Shown here piece after piece: positions 1 to 9,346 of a DNA stretch of 50,987 nt. The translations under genes and the position numbers were made by a program. Origin of the DNA: an uncultured Lachnospiraceae bacterium (GTDB lineage Bacteria > Bacillota_A > Clostridia > Lachnospirales > Lachnospiraceae); contig CADCIU010000011.1 of assembly GCA_902801585.1 (NCBI GenBank), forward strand, positions 1-50,987, in the 5' to 3' direction. The notes beneath the pieces were generated by a model. The model saw only the letters and a list, made by a program, of their open reading frames with translations, was not told the origin of the DNA and did not search any database. Numbering within the stretch: the first letter of the stretch is position 1; each line of letters begins with the position of its first letter.

Positions 1-1
1 C

Positions 2-121
2 AGAATGACAAATTGTAAAAAGACTTTACAGACTACGATGATCACGACATATGGTGTGAAGAGAGGAAAATACAGCGGCATTATCCATAGCCAGATTACA
101 CTTGATGATTTGTTTCAATGA
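2..121 (+). CDS. C-terminal end of an AAA-type ATPase (partial)
   Basis: The window opens inside a reading frame that runs 39 codons to a TGA at 119-121. The visible tail reads TYGVKRGKYSGIIHSQ followed by LDDLF. This pattern (TTYG-KRN-YSGIV then a DDLF end) is one I associate with the C-terminus of archaeal-type/DUF234-linked AAA ATPases found as stand-alone genes in Clostridia. The start, the P-loop and most of the protein lie outside the window, so the family call rests on the last 30 residues only. A rho-independent terminator follows at about 252-290. Confidence 0.5.
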   Translation, partial: RMTNCKKTLQTTMITTYGVKRGKYSGIIHSQITLDDLFQ

Positions 122-251
122 GAAAATGAAAGTAAACAGGTACCATATATAATTAACGGGTCTTTGAGTGATAAAAAAGGCAAAATATAGCGGACAGATA
201 TTTGATGTGCTGAAATAATAGGTGAATTGTGGTCACGCACAGAGAAAAAGG

Positions 252-290
252 CGGTCGCCTTCCGAAAAGCGGAAGGCAGCCGTTTTTTTT
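252..290 (+). terminator. Rho-independent terminator
   Basis: A GC-rich hairpin (CGGTCGCCTTCCG pairing with CGGAAGGCAGCCG, AAAAG loop) is followed by eight T residues. It ends the transcript of the partial ATPase gene and insulates the thiamine operon. Confidence 0.85.
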
Positions 291-397
291 ATGCTTATTT
301 CAACAAGAAACGAAAAAAGAACGGCATCGGTCAATAAGGACAGATTCAATGTAAACCCGCAAGTGGAAGGATTCAGAAAAAGGAGGACAAAGACAAA

Positions 398-559
398 ATG
401 GCAAAAATGTTTGCACTAAGGCTCAACTTTGTGGAAAAGGTGTTGACTGGTTTATTTCTTAGTATCATAATCATGCATGTGGGGAGCTTGCAGGAGCAGG
501 CTGAGAGGGTGATTACACTTCACCGACCCGATAACCTGATGTGGATAATGCCAACGTAG
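398..559 (+). other. Short open frame with strong RBS overlapping the TPP leader; probable gene relic
   Basis: A near-perfect ribosome binding site (AAAAAGGAGG, ending at 386) precedes an ATG at 398. The frame starts MAKMFALRLNFVEKV and stays open for 53 codons. However, it reads through the riboswitch promoter (443-471) and most of the TPP aptamer, whose sequence is constrained by RNA structure. The first 15 codons are probably the surviving start of a gene truncated when this junction formed. The rest is not credible as protein. I do not recognise the family. Confidence 0.25.
443..471 (+). promoter_or_regulatory. Promoter of the thiamine operon
   Basis: TTGACT (443-448) and CATAAT (466-471) are separated by 17 bases. 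The predicted transcript start near 478 falls right at the 5' side of the TPP aptamer. Confidence 0.7.
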
Positions 560-566
560 GGATGCG
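478..566 (+). promoter_or_regulatory. TPP riboswitch (THI element)
   Basis: The stretch contains the diagnostic TPP aptamer blocks in order: GCAGGCTGAGAGGGT at about 496-510, then ACCTGATGTGGATAATGCCA at 534-553, closing with CGTAGGGA. It sits between a 17-spaced promoter and a terminator hairpin, directly upstream of thiM. When TPP binds, transcription of thiM-thiE-thiD-tenA is expected to end at the terminator at 587-614. Confidence 0.96.
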
Positions 567-586
567 AATACAGTGTATTTGAGACG

Positions 587-614
587 GGCACGCCACAAGG
601 GTATGCCTTTTTTT
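587..614 (+). terminator. Terminator of the TPP riboswitch expression platform
   Basis: GGCACGCC pairs with GGTATGCC (one mismatch, one G-T pair) around an ACAAG loop and is followed by seven T residues. It lies about 20 nt after the aptamer and 37 nt before the thiM start, as expected for a transcription-terminating OFF switch. Confidence 0.8.
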
Positions 615-650
615 GTGTTGCGGCGAGAAGAAGATCAAAAGGAGGACGAA

Positions 651-1472
651 ATGCTTGGAGAGTATTTGGATGAAGTGAGAAAAAAGGCACCGCTGGTGCA
701 CAACATCACAAATTATGTGACAGTGAATGATGTGGCCAACATACTGCTTGCCTGCGGTGGAAGCCCCATTATGTCGGATGAACCTGCGGATGTGGAGGAC
801 ATCACTTCAATCTGCGGCGGACTCAATATCAATATCGGGACGCTGAACAAGAGAAGTATCAAGGGAATGAAGAAGGCCGGTCGCAGAGCACAGGAACTCG
901 GACATGTCATACTCCTTGACCCCGTAGGAGCCGGTGCCAGCGCGTTGCGAACCAAGACGGCGGCGGAGCTGATGGATCAGATCCGATTTACGGTAATCCG
1001 CGGCAACATTTCGGAGATCAAGGCGCTGGCCTTGGGCAGCGGTACTACGAAGGGCGTCGACGCCGATATCGCAGATGCGGTGACGGATGAGAATTTGGAC
1101 GACGCGATCCGATTCGTCAAAGATTTTGCCTCCAAAACGGGAGCGGTGGTGGCTGTGACAGGGGCCATCGACCTGGTGGCGGACGCGGAGCGATGCTACG
1201 TGATCCGGAACGGAAGGCCCGAGATGGGCAGGATCACCGGCACCGGCTGCCAGCTGTCCGGCATGATGACTGCTTTTATCGTGGCCAACCCCGACAACGT
1301 GCTGGAAGCAGCGGCGGCGTCGGTATGCGCGATGGGCCTGGCGGGAGAGATTGGTTACTCGCATCTCGCGGAGTATGAGGGAAATTCCACATACAGAAAC
1401 CGCATCATTGATGCAATCTATCACATGGACGGCGCATGCCTCAATGAGGGCGCAAAGTTCGAGGTACGTTAA
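651..1472 (+). CDS. thiM: Hydroxyethylthiazole kinase
   Basis: ThiM phosphorylates 4-methyl-5-(2-hydroxyethyl)thiazole with ATP, the thiazole-salvage step of thiamine synthesis, in the cytoplasm. The 273-residue product has the usual family length. It shows the N-terminal VHNITNYVTVNDVAN block, PIMSDEPADVEDI, the LDPVGAGAS motif and the C-terminal GTGCQLSG anion-hole/catalytic loop containing the Cys of the ribokinase-like fold. The start is the ATG at 651 because a clear AAAAGGAGG lies 4-12 nt before it. An in-frame ATG further upstream would read through the riboswitch terminator. It is the first gene after the TPP riboswitch, so it should be repressed by TPP. Confidence 0.96.
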   Translation: MLGEYLDEVRKKAPLVHNITNYVTVNDVANILLACGGSPIMSDEPADVEDITSICGGLNINIGTLNKRSIKGMKKAGRRAQELGHVILLDPVGAGASALRTKTAAELMDQIRFTVIRGNISEIKALALGSGTTKGVDADIADAVTDENLDDAIRFVKDFASKTGAVVAVTGAIDLVADAERCYVIRNGRPEMGRITGTGCQLSGMMTAFIVANPDNVLEAAAASVCAMGLAGEIGYSHLAEYEGNSTYRNRIIDAIYHMDGACLNEGAKFEVR

Positions 1473-1584
1473 CAAGTTGATCCGGTGGATTGAATAGTGT
1501 TCGTACGGCTGGATACAAACCTCTTCGGTTTTACTTGCAATGAATACGGTCGGAAGAGCGCTATAGTGACAGGAGAAGAGAAAA

Positions 1585-2274
1585 GTGAAATTGACTAAAG
1601 AGAGCCTTTTGCTCTATGCGATCACAGACAGAAGCTGGCTGGGCGGCAGAACGCTCTACAGCCAGGTGGAAGAAACACTGGAGGGCGGAGCGACCTTTTT
1701 GCAGCTGCGCGAGAAGAATCTGGATGAGGAGCACTTTCTCGAGGAAGCAAAGGAGCTGCAGGCACTCTGCCGCAGATACGGCGTCCCTTTCATCGTCAAT
1801 GACAACGTGGACGTGGCACTTGCCATGGGGGCGGACGGCATCCATGTGGGACAGAGCGACATGGAAGCCGGCGACGTGCGAAAGCTCCTGGGTCCGGACA
1901 AAATACTGGGAGTCTCCGCGCAGACCGTAGAACAGGCACTGCTGGCAGAGCAGAGAGGTGCGGATTACCTCGGCGTGGGCGCGGTCTTTCCCACGGGATC
2001 CAAGGATGACGCCGATGATGTCAGCTATGAGACCCTGAAGGCGATCTGCAGCGCTGTCAGCATCCCCGTAGTGGCGATCGGCGGCATATCACAGAACAAT
2101 GTGATGCAGCTGAAGGGCAGCGGGATCTGCGGGATCGCAGTGATCAGCGCGATCTTTGCACAGAAGGACATTAAAGCGGCAACGCAGAAGCTCAAAGAGA
2201 GCGCTAAGGAGTGCGTATCGTGCTCCGGAAAGAGAGGTAAAAGTGAGAACAGCATTGACGATCGCCGGAAGTGA
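1585..2274 (+). CDS. thiE: Thiamine-phosphate synthase
   Basis: ThiE couples the thiazole phosphate made by ThiM to HMP-PP made by ThiD, giving thiamine monophosphate. The 229-residue TIM-barrel protein shows LYAITDRSWLGG at the N-terminus, QLREKNLDEEHF, the substrate-binding VNDNVDVALAMGADGIHVGQ block, YLGVGAVFPTGSKDDA and VAIGGI. All are ThiE signatures. The start is a GTG at 1585, 6 nt after AGGAGAAG. The C-terminal 30 codons overlap the start of thiD in another frame, so translation of the two is probably coupled. A 112-nt gap separates it from thiM with no terminator seen. Confidence 0.96.
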   Translation: MKLTKESLLLYAITDRSWLGGRTLYSQVEETLEGGATFLQLREKNLDEEHFLEEAKELQALCRRYGVPFIVNDNVDVALAMGADGIHVGQSDMEAGDVRKLLGPDKILGVSAQTVEQALLAEQRGADYLGVGAVFPTGSKDDADDVSYETLKAICSAVSIPVVAIGGISQNNVMQLKGSGICGIAVISAIFAQKDIKAATQKLKESAKECVSCSGKRGKSENSIDDRRK

Positions 2275-3055
2275 TTCCAGCGGAGGCGCCGGCATTCAGG
2301 CAGATATCAAGACCATGACGGCAAACGGCGTTTTCGCCATGAGCGCCGTCACAGCTCTTACTGCGCAGAATACGACCGGCGTCTCGGGTATTATGGATGT
2401 TTCTCCGGAATTTCTCGGAGAACAGCTGGACAGGGTATTCGAGGACATTTTCCCGGACGCTGTCAAGATAGGGATGGTCTCCTCAACGGACCTGATCCGC
2501 ATGATCGCTTCCAAGCTGAAGGAGTACAAAGCGGTCAATATCGTGCTGGATCCCGTCATGGTGGCGACCAGCGGCGCGAAGCTCATCTCGGATGATGCGA
2601 TCGCGAGCCTTGAAGAGGATCTGATCCCGCTGGCGGATGTCGTGACGCCCAACGTCCCCGAGGCGGAAGTGCTCTCGGGCATGAAGATCACGAACAAAGA
2701 GGAGATGGAAGAGGCTGCGCAGAAGATCTTTACCAAATACAACTGTGCGGTACTGCTCAAGGGAGGGCACCGGGTCAATGACGCGGACGACCTCCTGTTG
2801 GATGCGGAGGGCCCTCGCTGGTTCAAAGGACAGCGGATCGACAACCCCAACACGCACGGAACGGGCTGCACGCTCTCAAGTGCCATCGCATCGAATCTTG
2901 CGAAGGGCTTTTCCATGGAGGAGTCCGTCGAGAGAGCCAAAAAATACATATCAGGCGCTCTTGCTGCCATGCTCGACCTGGGAAAAGGCAGCGGACCAAT
3001 GAACCATGCCTTTGCTATCTGCAATGAATTTACTAAAGAAAAGGAGAACGCATGA
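2243..3055 (+). CDS. thiD: Hydroxymethylpyrimidine/phosphomethylpyrimidine kinase
   Basis: ThiD phosphorylates HMP and then HMP-P to HMP-PP, the pyrimidine half of thiamine. The protein (270 aa) begins VRTALTIAGSDSSGGAGIQA, the defining N-terminus of ThiD. It continues with TALTAQNTTGV, LDPVMVATSGAKL, TPNVPEAEVL, LLKGGH and the catalytic GTGCTLSSAIA loop. The start is a GTG at 2243 preceded by AGAGAGG; longer in-frame extensions read thiE sequence. It overlaps thiE by 32 nt and tenA by 4 nt (ATGA), indicating a tightly coupled operon. Confidence 0.96.
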   Translation: MRTALTIAGSDSSGGAGIQADIKTMTANGVFAMSAVTALTAQNTTGVSGIMDVSPEFLGEQLDRVFEDIFPDAVKIGMVSSTDLIRMIASKLKEYKAVNIVLDPVMVATSGAKLISDDAIASLEEDLIPLADVVTPNVPEAEVLSGMKITNKEEMEEAAQKIFTKYNCAVLLKGGHRVNDADDLLLDAEGPRWFKGQRIDNPNTHGTGCTLSSAIASNLAKGFSMEESVERAKKYISGALAAMLDLGKGSGPMNHAFAICNEFTKEKENA

Positions 3056-3771
3056 TGAGCAGCAAAGAGGGAAACAATTTCGGACTCAAGGTCTCGGAGA
3101 GACTGTACAGGAAAGCATGGCCGATCTGGGAGAGCTATTTTGACCATCCCTTTGTAAAGGGCATCGCTGACGGGACGCTTCCGGTGTTCAAATTCCAGTT
3201 CTACATGATTCAGGACCACAAATACCTGATGCAGTACGCGAAGGTCTTCGCACTGGGTCTGATCCGCTCCGTGGAGGAGTCGGACATGCGCACTTTCAGC
3301 AGCCTGATCACGGCGACGCTGGACACAGAGAACGCCGTGCACCAGAGCTATCTCGGCAAGCTTGGCATCTCTCGAGAGATGATCGACAGCACGCCCATGT
3401 GCATGAACAACGAATCCTATACCAACTATATGATCTCCATTGGCTTCAAGGGCGGCCTCGCGGAGATCGCGGCAGCGGTCCTCGCCTGCTCCTGGAGCTA
3501 CGAGCTGATCGGCGAGTTCATTGAAAAGAATTATCCCAAGGGAATTGAGCACCCCTTCTACGGCAACTGGATCGGGACTTATACATCCAAGGGCTTCAGG
3601 GACTGCAACGATGACATGATCGAGATGTGCGACCGTTTCTCGGAAGGATATTCAGAGGAGCAGATCCGGAACCTCGAGAGGATCGTCGAGATATGCAGCA
3701 ACTATGAGTATCAGTTCTGGGATATGGCCTGGAATGAAGGGTATGAGTTTAAGGCGGCGCTGAAGGAGTGA
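3052..3771 (+). CDS. tenA: TenA-family thiaminase II / aminopyrimidine aminohydrolase
   Basis: TenA hydrolyses thiamine breakdown products such as aminomethyl-HMP so that the HMP moiety can be reused. It can also show thiaminase II activity. The 239-aa all-helical protein carries [11 protein letters not shown] (active-site Asp), the [11 protein letters not shown] segment with the nucleophilic Cys, and the C-terminal EYQFWDMAW. The ATG at 3052 overlaps the thiD stop; a second ATG at 3055 is equally possible. Together with ThiM, ThiE and ThiD it makes a complete salvage set. No de novo genes (thiC, thiG, thiS) are in the window. Confidence 0.92.
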   Translation: MMSSKEGNNFGLKVSERLYRKAWPIWESYFDHPFVKGIADGTLPVFKFQFYMIQDHKYLMQYAKVFALGLIRSVEESDMRTFSSLITATLDTENAVHQSYLGKLGISREMIDSTPMCMNNESYTNYMISIGFKGGLAEIAAAVLACSWSYELIGEFIEKNYPKGIEHPFYGNWIGTYTSKGFRDCNDDMIEMCDRFSEGYSEEQIRNLERIVEICSNYEYQFWDMAWNEGYEFKAALKE

Positions 3772-3778
3772 GGATCCT

Positions 3779-3967
3779 TATGTTAAGGCATCCGACTGGG
3801 GATGTATTGACGTCGTATCCTTCACCACAGGAGAGCTGCCCAAACGTGACAGATTCATCTATGTCGACCTGAATGGCGACGGAACCGGAAGCGGCAATCG
3901 ATACAAGAAGAAATCCTTCGACTGGTATCGTAAGGTCATTGCTTCCAATGCAGAAGTATTAAGCTAA
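3779..3967 (+). pseudogene. Remnant of a glycoside hydrolase family 1 (6-phospho-beta-glucosidase) gene
   Basis: Right after the tenA stop an open frame without a start codon reads [19 protein letters not shown], then [10 protein letters not shown], then [15 protein letters not shown], ending at a TAA (3965-3967). This is the C-terminal strand-helix of GH1 6-phospho-beta-glucosidases (consensus WG-IDLVS-TGEM-KRYGFIYVD and KKSFDWYKKVI-SNGE-L). Only about 60 of roughly 470 residues remain. The rest was lost at the junction with tenA. The short relic retains no catalytic residues. Confidence 0.75.
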
Positions 3968-3986
3968 TTCCTTCTCATTATTTGAC

Positions 3987-4029
3987 GGTGGCTGACTATA
4001 CGCTCAAAAAGCGAAGTCAGCCACCTCTT
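3987..4029 (+). terminator. Rho-independent terminator after the GH1 relic
   Basis: GGTGGCTGACT and AGTCAGCCACC form an 11-bp perfect stem followed by TCTTT. It probably was the terminator of the lost glycosidase gene and now may end the thiamine operon transcript. Confidence 0.75.
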
Positions 4030-4045
4030 TGTATAGGCTTTCTTT

Positions 4046-4054
4046 TGGTATAAT
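4046..4054 (+). promoter_or_regulatory. Extended -10 promoter element
   Basis: TGGTATAAT is a perfect extended -10 element about 50 nt before the monooxygenase start. No convincing -35 box is visible, which is acceptable for extended -10 promoters. Confidence 0.55.
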
Positions 4055-4104
4055 AAGTCATCGACAGCAACGGGGAAGAACCGGCATAAAGAAAAGGAGG
4101 CATC

Positions 4105-4437
4105 ATGAGTATTGTAGTAAATCTTCGGTACACAGGCGTAAACGGAAACGCAGCTAAATTTGCGCAGGAGATGGAGCAGAGCGGGACGGCGGACCTGATC
4201 CGCGCGGAGGACGGAAATCTTCGCTATGAGTATTACGTTCCGATGAACGATCCGGAGACTGTGCTTTTGATCGATGCGTGGAAAGATCAGGAAGCGATCG
4301 ACAAGCATCACGCATCACCCATGATGCAGACAATTGCTTCTCTGCGCGACAAGTATGACCTGCATATGACGGCGGAGAGATATATCTCCGATGACGCGGG
4401 CTTCTCGGCGCATGACAGCAGCTTTATCAGAAAGTGA
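4105..4437 (+). CDS. Antibiotic biosynthesis monooxygenase (ABM) domain protein
   Basis: This 110-aa cytoplasmic protein matches the single ABM-domain (YgiN/quinol monooxygenase-like dimeric ferredoxin-like) family. It has an N-terminal beta strand IVVNLRYTG, then FAQEMEQSGTADLIRAEDGN, YEYYVPMNDPETVLLIDAW and QEAIDKHHASPMM, the usual order of strand and helix segments. Such small proteins act on quinols or similar aromatic substrates without a cofactor. The true substrate here is unknown. The ATG at 4105 follows AAAAGGAGGC. It has its own extended -10 promoter and no operon partners. Confidence 0.85.
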   Translation: MSIVVNLRYTGVNGNAAKFAQEMEQSGTADLIRAEDGNLRYEYYVPMNDPETVLLIDAWKDQEAIDKHHASPMMQTIASLRDKYDLHMTAERYISDDAGFSAHDSSFIRK

Positions 4438-4473
4438 GAAACACAGAAGTTTTTTTTCTACATCAATAACCGC

Positions 4474-4659
4474 ATGACCGTTCCGTTGGAGGGCTTTCTG
4501 CGACAGTTTGACAATTACGACGACTTCGAGAAACAACTCTCGGAAGATTTACTGAAAGACGCTTTACCCAGCGGGAAAAAAACGATTCGGGAACAGATTT
4601 GGATAACCGGGGGGAATATTTTCGAAAAACTTGCACCTGTACCTAATACCGTAATCTGA
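4474..4659 (+). CDS. Unrecognised small open reading frame, possibly a gene fragment
   Basis: A 61-codon frame (MTVPLEGFLRQFDNYDDFEKQ and onward) has protein-like, acidic-amphipathic composition. It stays open upstream of the ATG for several codons (FFYINNR). There is no ribosome binding site; the region before it is a run of eight T residues. It ends just before the enolase promoter. I do not recognise a family. The frame being open beyond the ATG without a Shine-Dalgarno sequence favours a remnant of a longer gene over a functional small protein. Confidence 0.25.
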   Translation: MTVPLEGFLRQFDNYDDFEKQLSEDLLKDALPSGKKTIREQIWITGGNIFEKLAPVPNTVI

Positions 4660-4687
4660 GCATTTTAAAAAAGTTAGTCAAAACTAA

Positions 4688-4716
4688 TTGACTTCCATTT
4701 TAGGTAAACCTATAAT
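4688..4716 (+). promoter_or_regulatory. Consensus promoter of enolase
   Basis: TTGACT (4688-4693) and a perfect TATAAT (4711-4716) are spaced by exactly 17 bases. This is a strong housekeeping promoter, fitting a glycolytic gene. Confidence 0.85.
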
Positions 4717-4722
4717 TTTTTA

Positions 4723-6164
<1,442 letters not shown>

Positions 6165-6218
6165 GAGATCATTGCGTCCGGCGTAAATTTCATAAAGTAG
6201 TTCATAAAGTAGAAATGA

Positions 6219-6252
6219 GCAGCACCTGTCGAATGCGGCAGGTGCTGTTTTT
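6219..6252 (+). terminator. Enolase terminator
   Basis: CAGCACCTG and CAGGTGCTG form a 9-bp stem followed by five T residues. A short direct repeat (TCATAAAGTAG twice, near 6190-6212) lies just before it. Confidence 0.85.
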
Positions 6253-6316
6253 GCTGCGGCAGAGGACTTACCTGAACTGTTTGAAAAATAACGGCGCATT
6301 CTCGTGTTTTTAAACA

Positions 6317-7366
6317 TCAGAACCAGGCATCCAGAATCTTCGAAGTCTTAAGGGAGTCTTCATGCAGCAGGATCTCTTTCTGGTCGAGATACTCCATGAG
6401 CTGAGCCTTGCCATCCGCGGCCGCAGAATAATCGTCAGCGTCAAAAGACAGTTCGACTATATAACTTTCCTCGCCCTTGTTTTTTTCCACCAAGCTGCAG
6501 ATCTCGACGGTGATCTCCCATCCCTCAAGTTTTCCCTTTGCCCGCATAAAGCGGACCGGTCCCGCCGCCTCAGCGCGCTCCATCGCTGCGATTCCCCATT
6601 GACTTTGTTTCCAGTTCGCCTCAATGTCCGGCATGGTTTCCAGCAGGAAAGCCTTGGCCTCGTCTCCGGTGATAGAAGCTAAGCTGTCATGGCCTTTCAA
6701 TTTGGCTGAGTCTTCACAGCTGAGGCTCAGCGTCATCTTTTCATAGCCCCAGTCAATCCCCGCCTCAAAGAGCTCATCAGCATCATTTTTCTCTTTCTCG
6801 TCCGTTTTTTCCGTATTTTCTGACGGATCAGGGATGATAAAGCCATCTTTCTTTGCGGCTTCACAGGCGGCTGCAATATCCGTGCCGGCGATCGGATAGC
6901 GCTTTTTGTAGGTCCTCTCGGCTTTTTTCTTGCCGGATTTGAGCCGCAGGCGGTTGATCCATCCCTCGCGGTGGAAATCCTTTTCCGGTGTGTCCAGGTA
7001 CATTACTTCGATGGGCAGGTAATCCTCCGTTATCCCGAAGGCCTGTTTCCACTCCTCTTTCAAAAGATGGTCATCGCCCAGAACCTTCTGCGAATCCAAC
7101 AGAAGTTTTACTTCATAGGAAAGATCATATTGGGACAGGTCATCTGATGGAAGGTCATCCGGCGACAGGTCATCTGATGGAAGGTCATCCGGCGACAGGT
7201 CGTCTGATGGAACATCCTCTGCGGAGAGTTCATCTGTGCCGGTGGTTTCCTGATTGGAAGCATAAGCTGATGGCTGCGGCTCGGCGGATCCCGGAGACGA
7301 ACAGGCCGCCGCGGATGCCAAAACAGTGGAGATCAGTACAGTAATGATCAGTCGGTGTATTCTCAT
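6317..7366 (-). CDS. Putative lipoprotein with acidic DDLP/DDLS repeats
   Basis: A 349-aa secreted protein. The N-terminus has positive residues, a hydrophobic stretch and a lipobox-like SAAAC near residue 22, so lipid anchoring outside the cell is likely. Residues of about 45-85 form a low-complexity acidic linker built from DDLPSDDLSP units. A soluble domain of about 260 residues follows that I do not recognise; it has LPIEVMYLDTPEKDFHREGW and a second half with EAKAFLLETMPDIEANWK. The DNA under the linker is a 30-bp tandem repeat. It is divergent from the next lipoprotein gene and shares a 79-bp intergenic region with it. Confidence 0.7.
   Translation of the reverse strand: MRIHRLIITVLISTVLASAAACSSPGSAEPQPSAYASNQETTGTDELSAEDVPSDDLSPDDLPSDDLSPDDLPSDDLSQYDLSYEVKLLLDSQKVLGDDHLLKEEWKQAFGITEDYLPIEVMYLDTPEKDFHREGWINRLRLKSGKKKAERTYKKRYPIAGTDIAAACEAAKKDGFIIPDPSENTEKTDEKEKNDADELFEAGIDWGYEKMTLSLSCEDSAKLKGHDSLASITGDEAKAFLLETMPDIEANWKQSQWGIAAMERAEAAGPVRFMRAKGKLEGWEITVEICSLVEKNKGEESYIVELSFDADDYSAAADGKAQLMEYLDQKEILLHEDSLKTSKILDAWF
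7134..7213 (-). repeat. 30-bp tandem repeat inside the lipoprotein gene
   Basis: The unit starting GACAGGTCATCTGATGG is present at 7134-7163, again identical at 7164-7193, and partially with changes at 7194-7213. Being a multiple of three, it encodes ten-residue SPDDLPSDDL units of the linker and could change length without a frameshift. Confidence 0.9.
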
Positions 7367-7445
7367 TTTTTCCTCCTTAACAATCCCCTAATAATGTTGA
7401 TTATATTATAATGGAGAAAGTTGAAAGATTCAGCGGGAGGGTAAT

Positions 7446-9134
7446 ATGAAAAGGCAGTTATTATCAGGGCTGTTGGCGTTAGTTTTAGTTATGACAGGCT
7501 GTTCAGGCGCCGGCAGTTCCGCGGGCACCAAAGAGGCAGAGGCAACAGACCAGCAGGCAGCAGGACAGCAGACATCGGACCAGCAAGTAGAGACCGATGC
7601 AGATCAGGAAGAAACCGCGCAGACACAGCCTGCGGAAGCAGAGTCCGACGGCGTGCGCCCTCTGTTTAAGCTGCAGAGTCACTCGCGCATGGAAGAGAAG
7701 GACGACACAGTGATCGCAAGCGGCTCCTATGATACAGTCAGTCTTACGGAAGAAACAATCATAGAAAACTTTTATCTGAATCAAGCCATTGGAGTAGAGA
7801 ACAGCATGATCGAAGAGAAGTATGAGAAGACATTCTCAGAGATCAAAGAGGCAGCTGAGAACGCTATGGCGGAGCAGAGAGAAGATTCGGAAGGGTTTCC
7901 TGCCGGAAATATGGAAGGAACGATCATTCCGGTCCGGTGCGATCAGGAGGTCCTGAGTTTTTATGACATGACATCGCTTTATTATCCCGGCGCCGCGCAC
8001 GGCAGCGTGGGTTACAGCGGATACAATTTTAAGACCGCAACCGGCGAGAAAATTACACTGGCGGATGTCTTTAAGGACCCCGCATCCCTGAAGCCTGTCG
8101 TGGCAAAATATCTTCGGGCCCAGGCAGACGGATCACCGATAGAGGATGCGGAGGATTCGCTGCAGTACTATTTTGACGAAGGGATGGATGACCTGGCATG
8201 GGTGATCGATCAGGACGGCGTCACATTCCTCTTCGCGCCTTCCGATATTGCGCCTTACGCGATGGGCACACTGGAAGCCAAAATATCTTTTGACGGGGAG
8301 CCCTCGCTGTTCACAGGCAATTACGGACCTTCCGGAGGCGGTTATGCGAGAACCATGAGCCCGTTTACAGAGATGACAGTGGACCTGGACGGAGACGGCA
8401 GTGACGAGAAACTGTCGGTGAACGGCATGTATGAAGAAGGAAACGAGATCAATGCGTATTCCGGCATTCAAGTTTCCGTGGGAGATCAGGTCTGCACGGC
8501 GGAGCAGTACTGTTACAGCATGCAGCCGTGCTTTGTGCACACCAAAGACGGAAGAAACTATGTGTACGTGGTGACGGGAACAGATAACGACTATCCGGAG
8601 CTGACTGTATTTGCGATCAAAGACAACATTCCGTCACTCGTTGGTAAAATGGACGGGACCGGCTATGCATCTGCCTTCTATCCGGCCTATCTGGACGGAG
8701 AGTACAGCCCGGACCAGAGCGTTTATGAGCGCTATCCGATGATCGACCCCTCGAAATTCGCGCTCGGCACGAGAATGCAGCTCATGAGTACATACAGCGG
8801 CCGCCGCTTCTACGAGGTGGGAGAAGACGGGATGCCAGCTCCTCTGTCAGACTATTACGAAATTGACGCGGACATCACGCTGACCAGCCTTGTGCCCCTG
8901 ACGGCGGAAACGGTGGATCTCAAAACGGAAGAGGCGACAGGGGAGGAGAAGGAGATCCCGGCCGGAACGAAATTGAATTTCTGGAGAACAAACGGCACTG
9001 ATCTCGTTGACATGCGGACGGATGACATGGAAGTCGGGGAAGCTTTCCGCTTCAAAGTAGAGACAGGAGACGGACAGACTGTGAACGGCATTAAGTTGGA
9101 GGAAGCTTTTGACGGGACAGTGTTCGGAGGGTGA
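7446..9134 (+). CDS. Lipoprotein with RsiV/DUF3298-like domain
   Basis: A 562-aa secreted lipoprotein. The signal peptide (MKRQLLSGLLALVLV) ends in a clear lipobox VMTGC near residue 19, followed by a Gln/Ala/Glu-rich linker. Residues of about 150-270 resemble DUF3298/RsiV-type domains: LYYPGAAHGSVGYSGYNF, TGEKITLADVFKD and a late FLFAPSDIAPYAMG. In RsiV this fold senses lysozyme, but here it is not fused to an anti-sigma segment. The remaining 290 residues are unassigned; they contain a DLDGDGSDEKL calcium-loop-like motif. The ATG at 7446 follows GCGGGAGGG. Confidence 0.75.
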   Translation: MKRQLLSGLLALVLVMTGCSGAGSSAGTKEAEATDQQAAGQQTSDQQVETDADQEETAQTQPAEAESDGVRPLFKLQSHSRMEEKDDTVIASGSYDTVSLTEETIIENFYLNQAIGVENSMIEEKYEKTFSEIKEAAENAMAEQREDSEGFPAGNMEGTIIPVRCDQEVLSFYDMTSLYYPGAAHGSVGYSGYNFKTATGEKITLADVFKDPASLKPVVAKYLRAQADGSPIEDAEDSLQYYFDEGMDDLAWVIDQDGVTFLFAPSDIAPYAMGTLEAKISFDGEPSLFTGNYGPSGGGYARTMSPFTEMTVDLDGDGSDEKLSVNGMYEEGNEINAYSGIQVSVGDQVCTAEQYCYSMQPCFVHTKDGRNYVYVVTGTDNDYPELTVFAIKDNIPSLVGKMDGTGYASAFYPAYLDGEYSPDQSVYERYPMIDPSKFALGTRMQLMSTYSGRRFYEVGEDGMPAPLSDYYEIDADITLTSLVPLTAETVDLKTEEATGEEKEIPAGTKLNFWRTNGTDLVDMRTDDMEVGEAFRFKVETGDGQTVNGIKLEEAFDGTVFGG

Positions 9135-9262
9135 GACAACAAGGCGTCTCGTGGAAAAGATGTACTGACTCTTATATGTGATATTTGGTGATATTTGAAC
9201 ATACCCAAGCTGCTTAGCCCCAAAGGACAAACGATCCCGGCTAAGGCCGCTTAATCTGCACG

Positions 9263-9302
9263 AAAATCGAGCCGGCCGCAGTTCATTGACTGCAGCCGGC
9301 TC
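9263..9302 (-). terminator. Hairpin terminator at the end of the reverse-strand lipoprotein gene
   Basis: GAGCCGGC and GCCGGCTC, with CTGCAGT/ACTGCGG inside, form a long GC-rich stem. On the reverse strand it is followed by ATTTTCG. It lies about 45 nt after the stop of the 9347-10387 gene and may also stop the converging forward transcript. Confidence 0.6.
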
Positions 9303-9346
9303 GCGCCATGGTTTGACAGAGTATTATTTTGTTGCAGCTAAGCGTG

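Noticed and set aside
222..419. 65-codon frame before the TPP riboswitch
   Set aside because: It reads through a rho-independent terminator, has no ribosome binding site and a basic, low-quality composition.
7134..7213. Short 30-bp tandem repeat as CRISPR-like element
   Set aside because: Units are directly adjacent without spacers and lie in frame inside a protein-coding gene.
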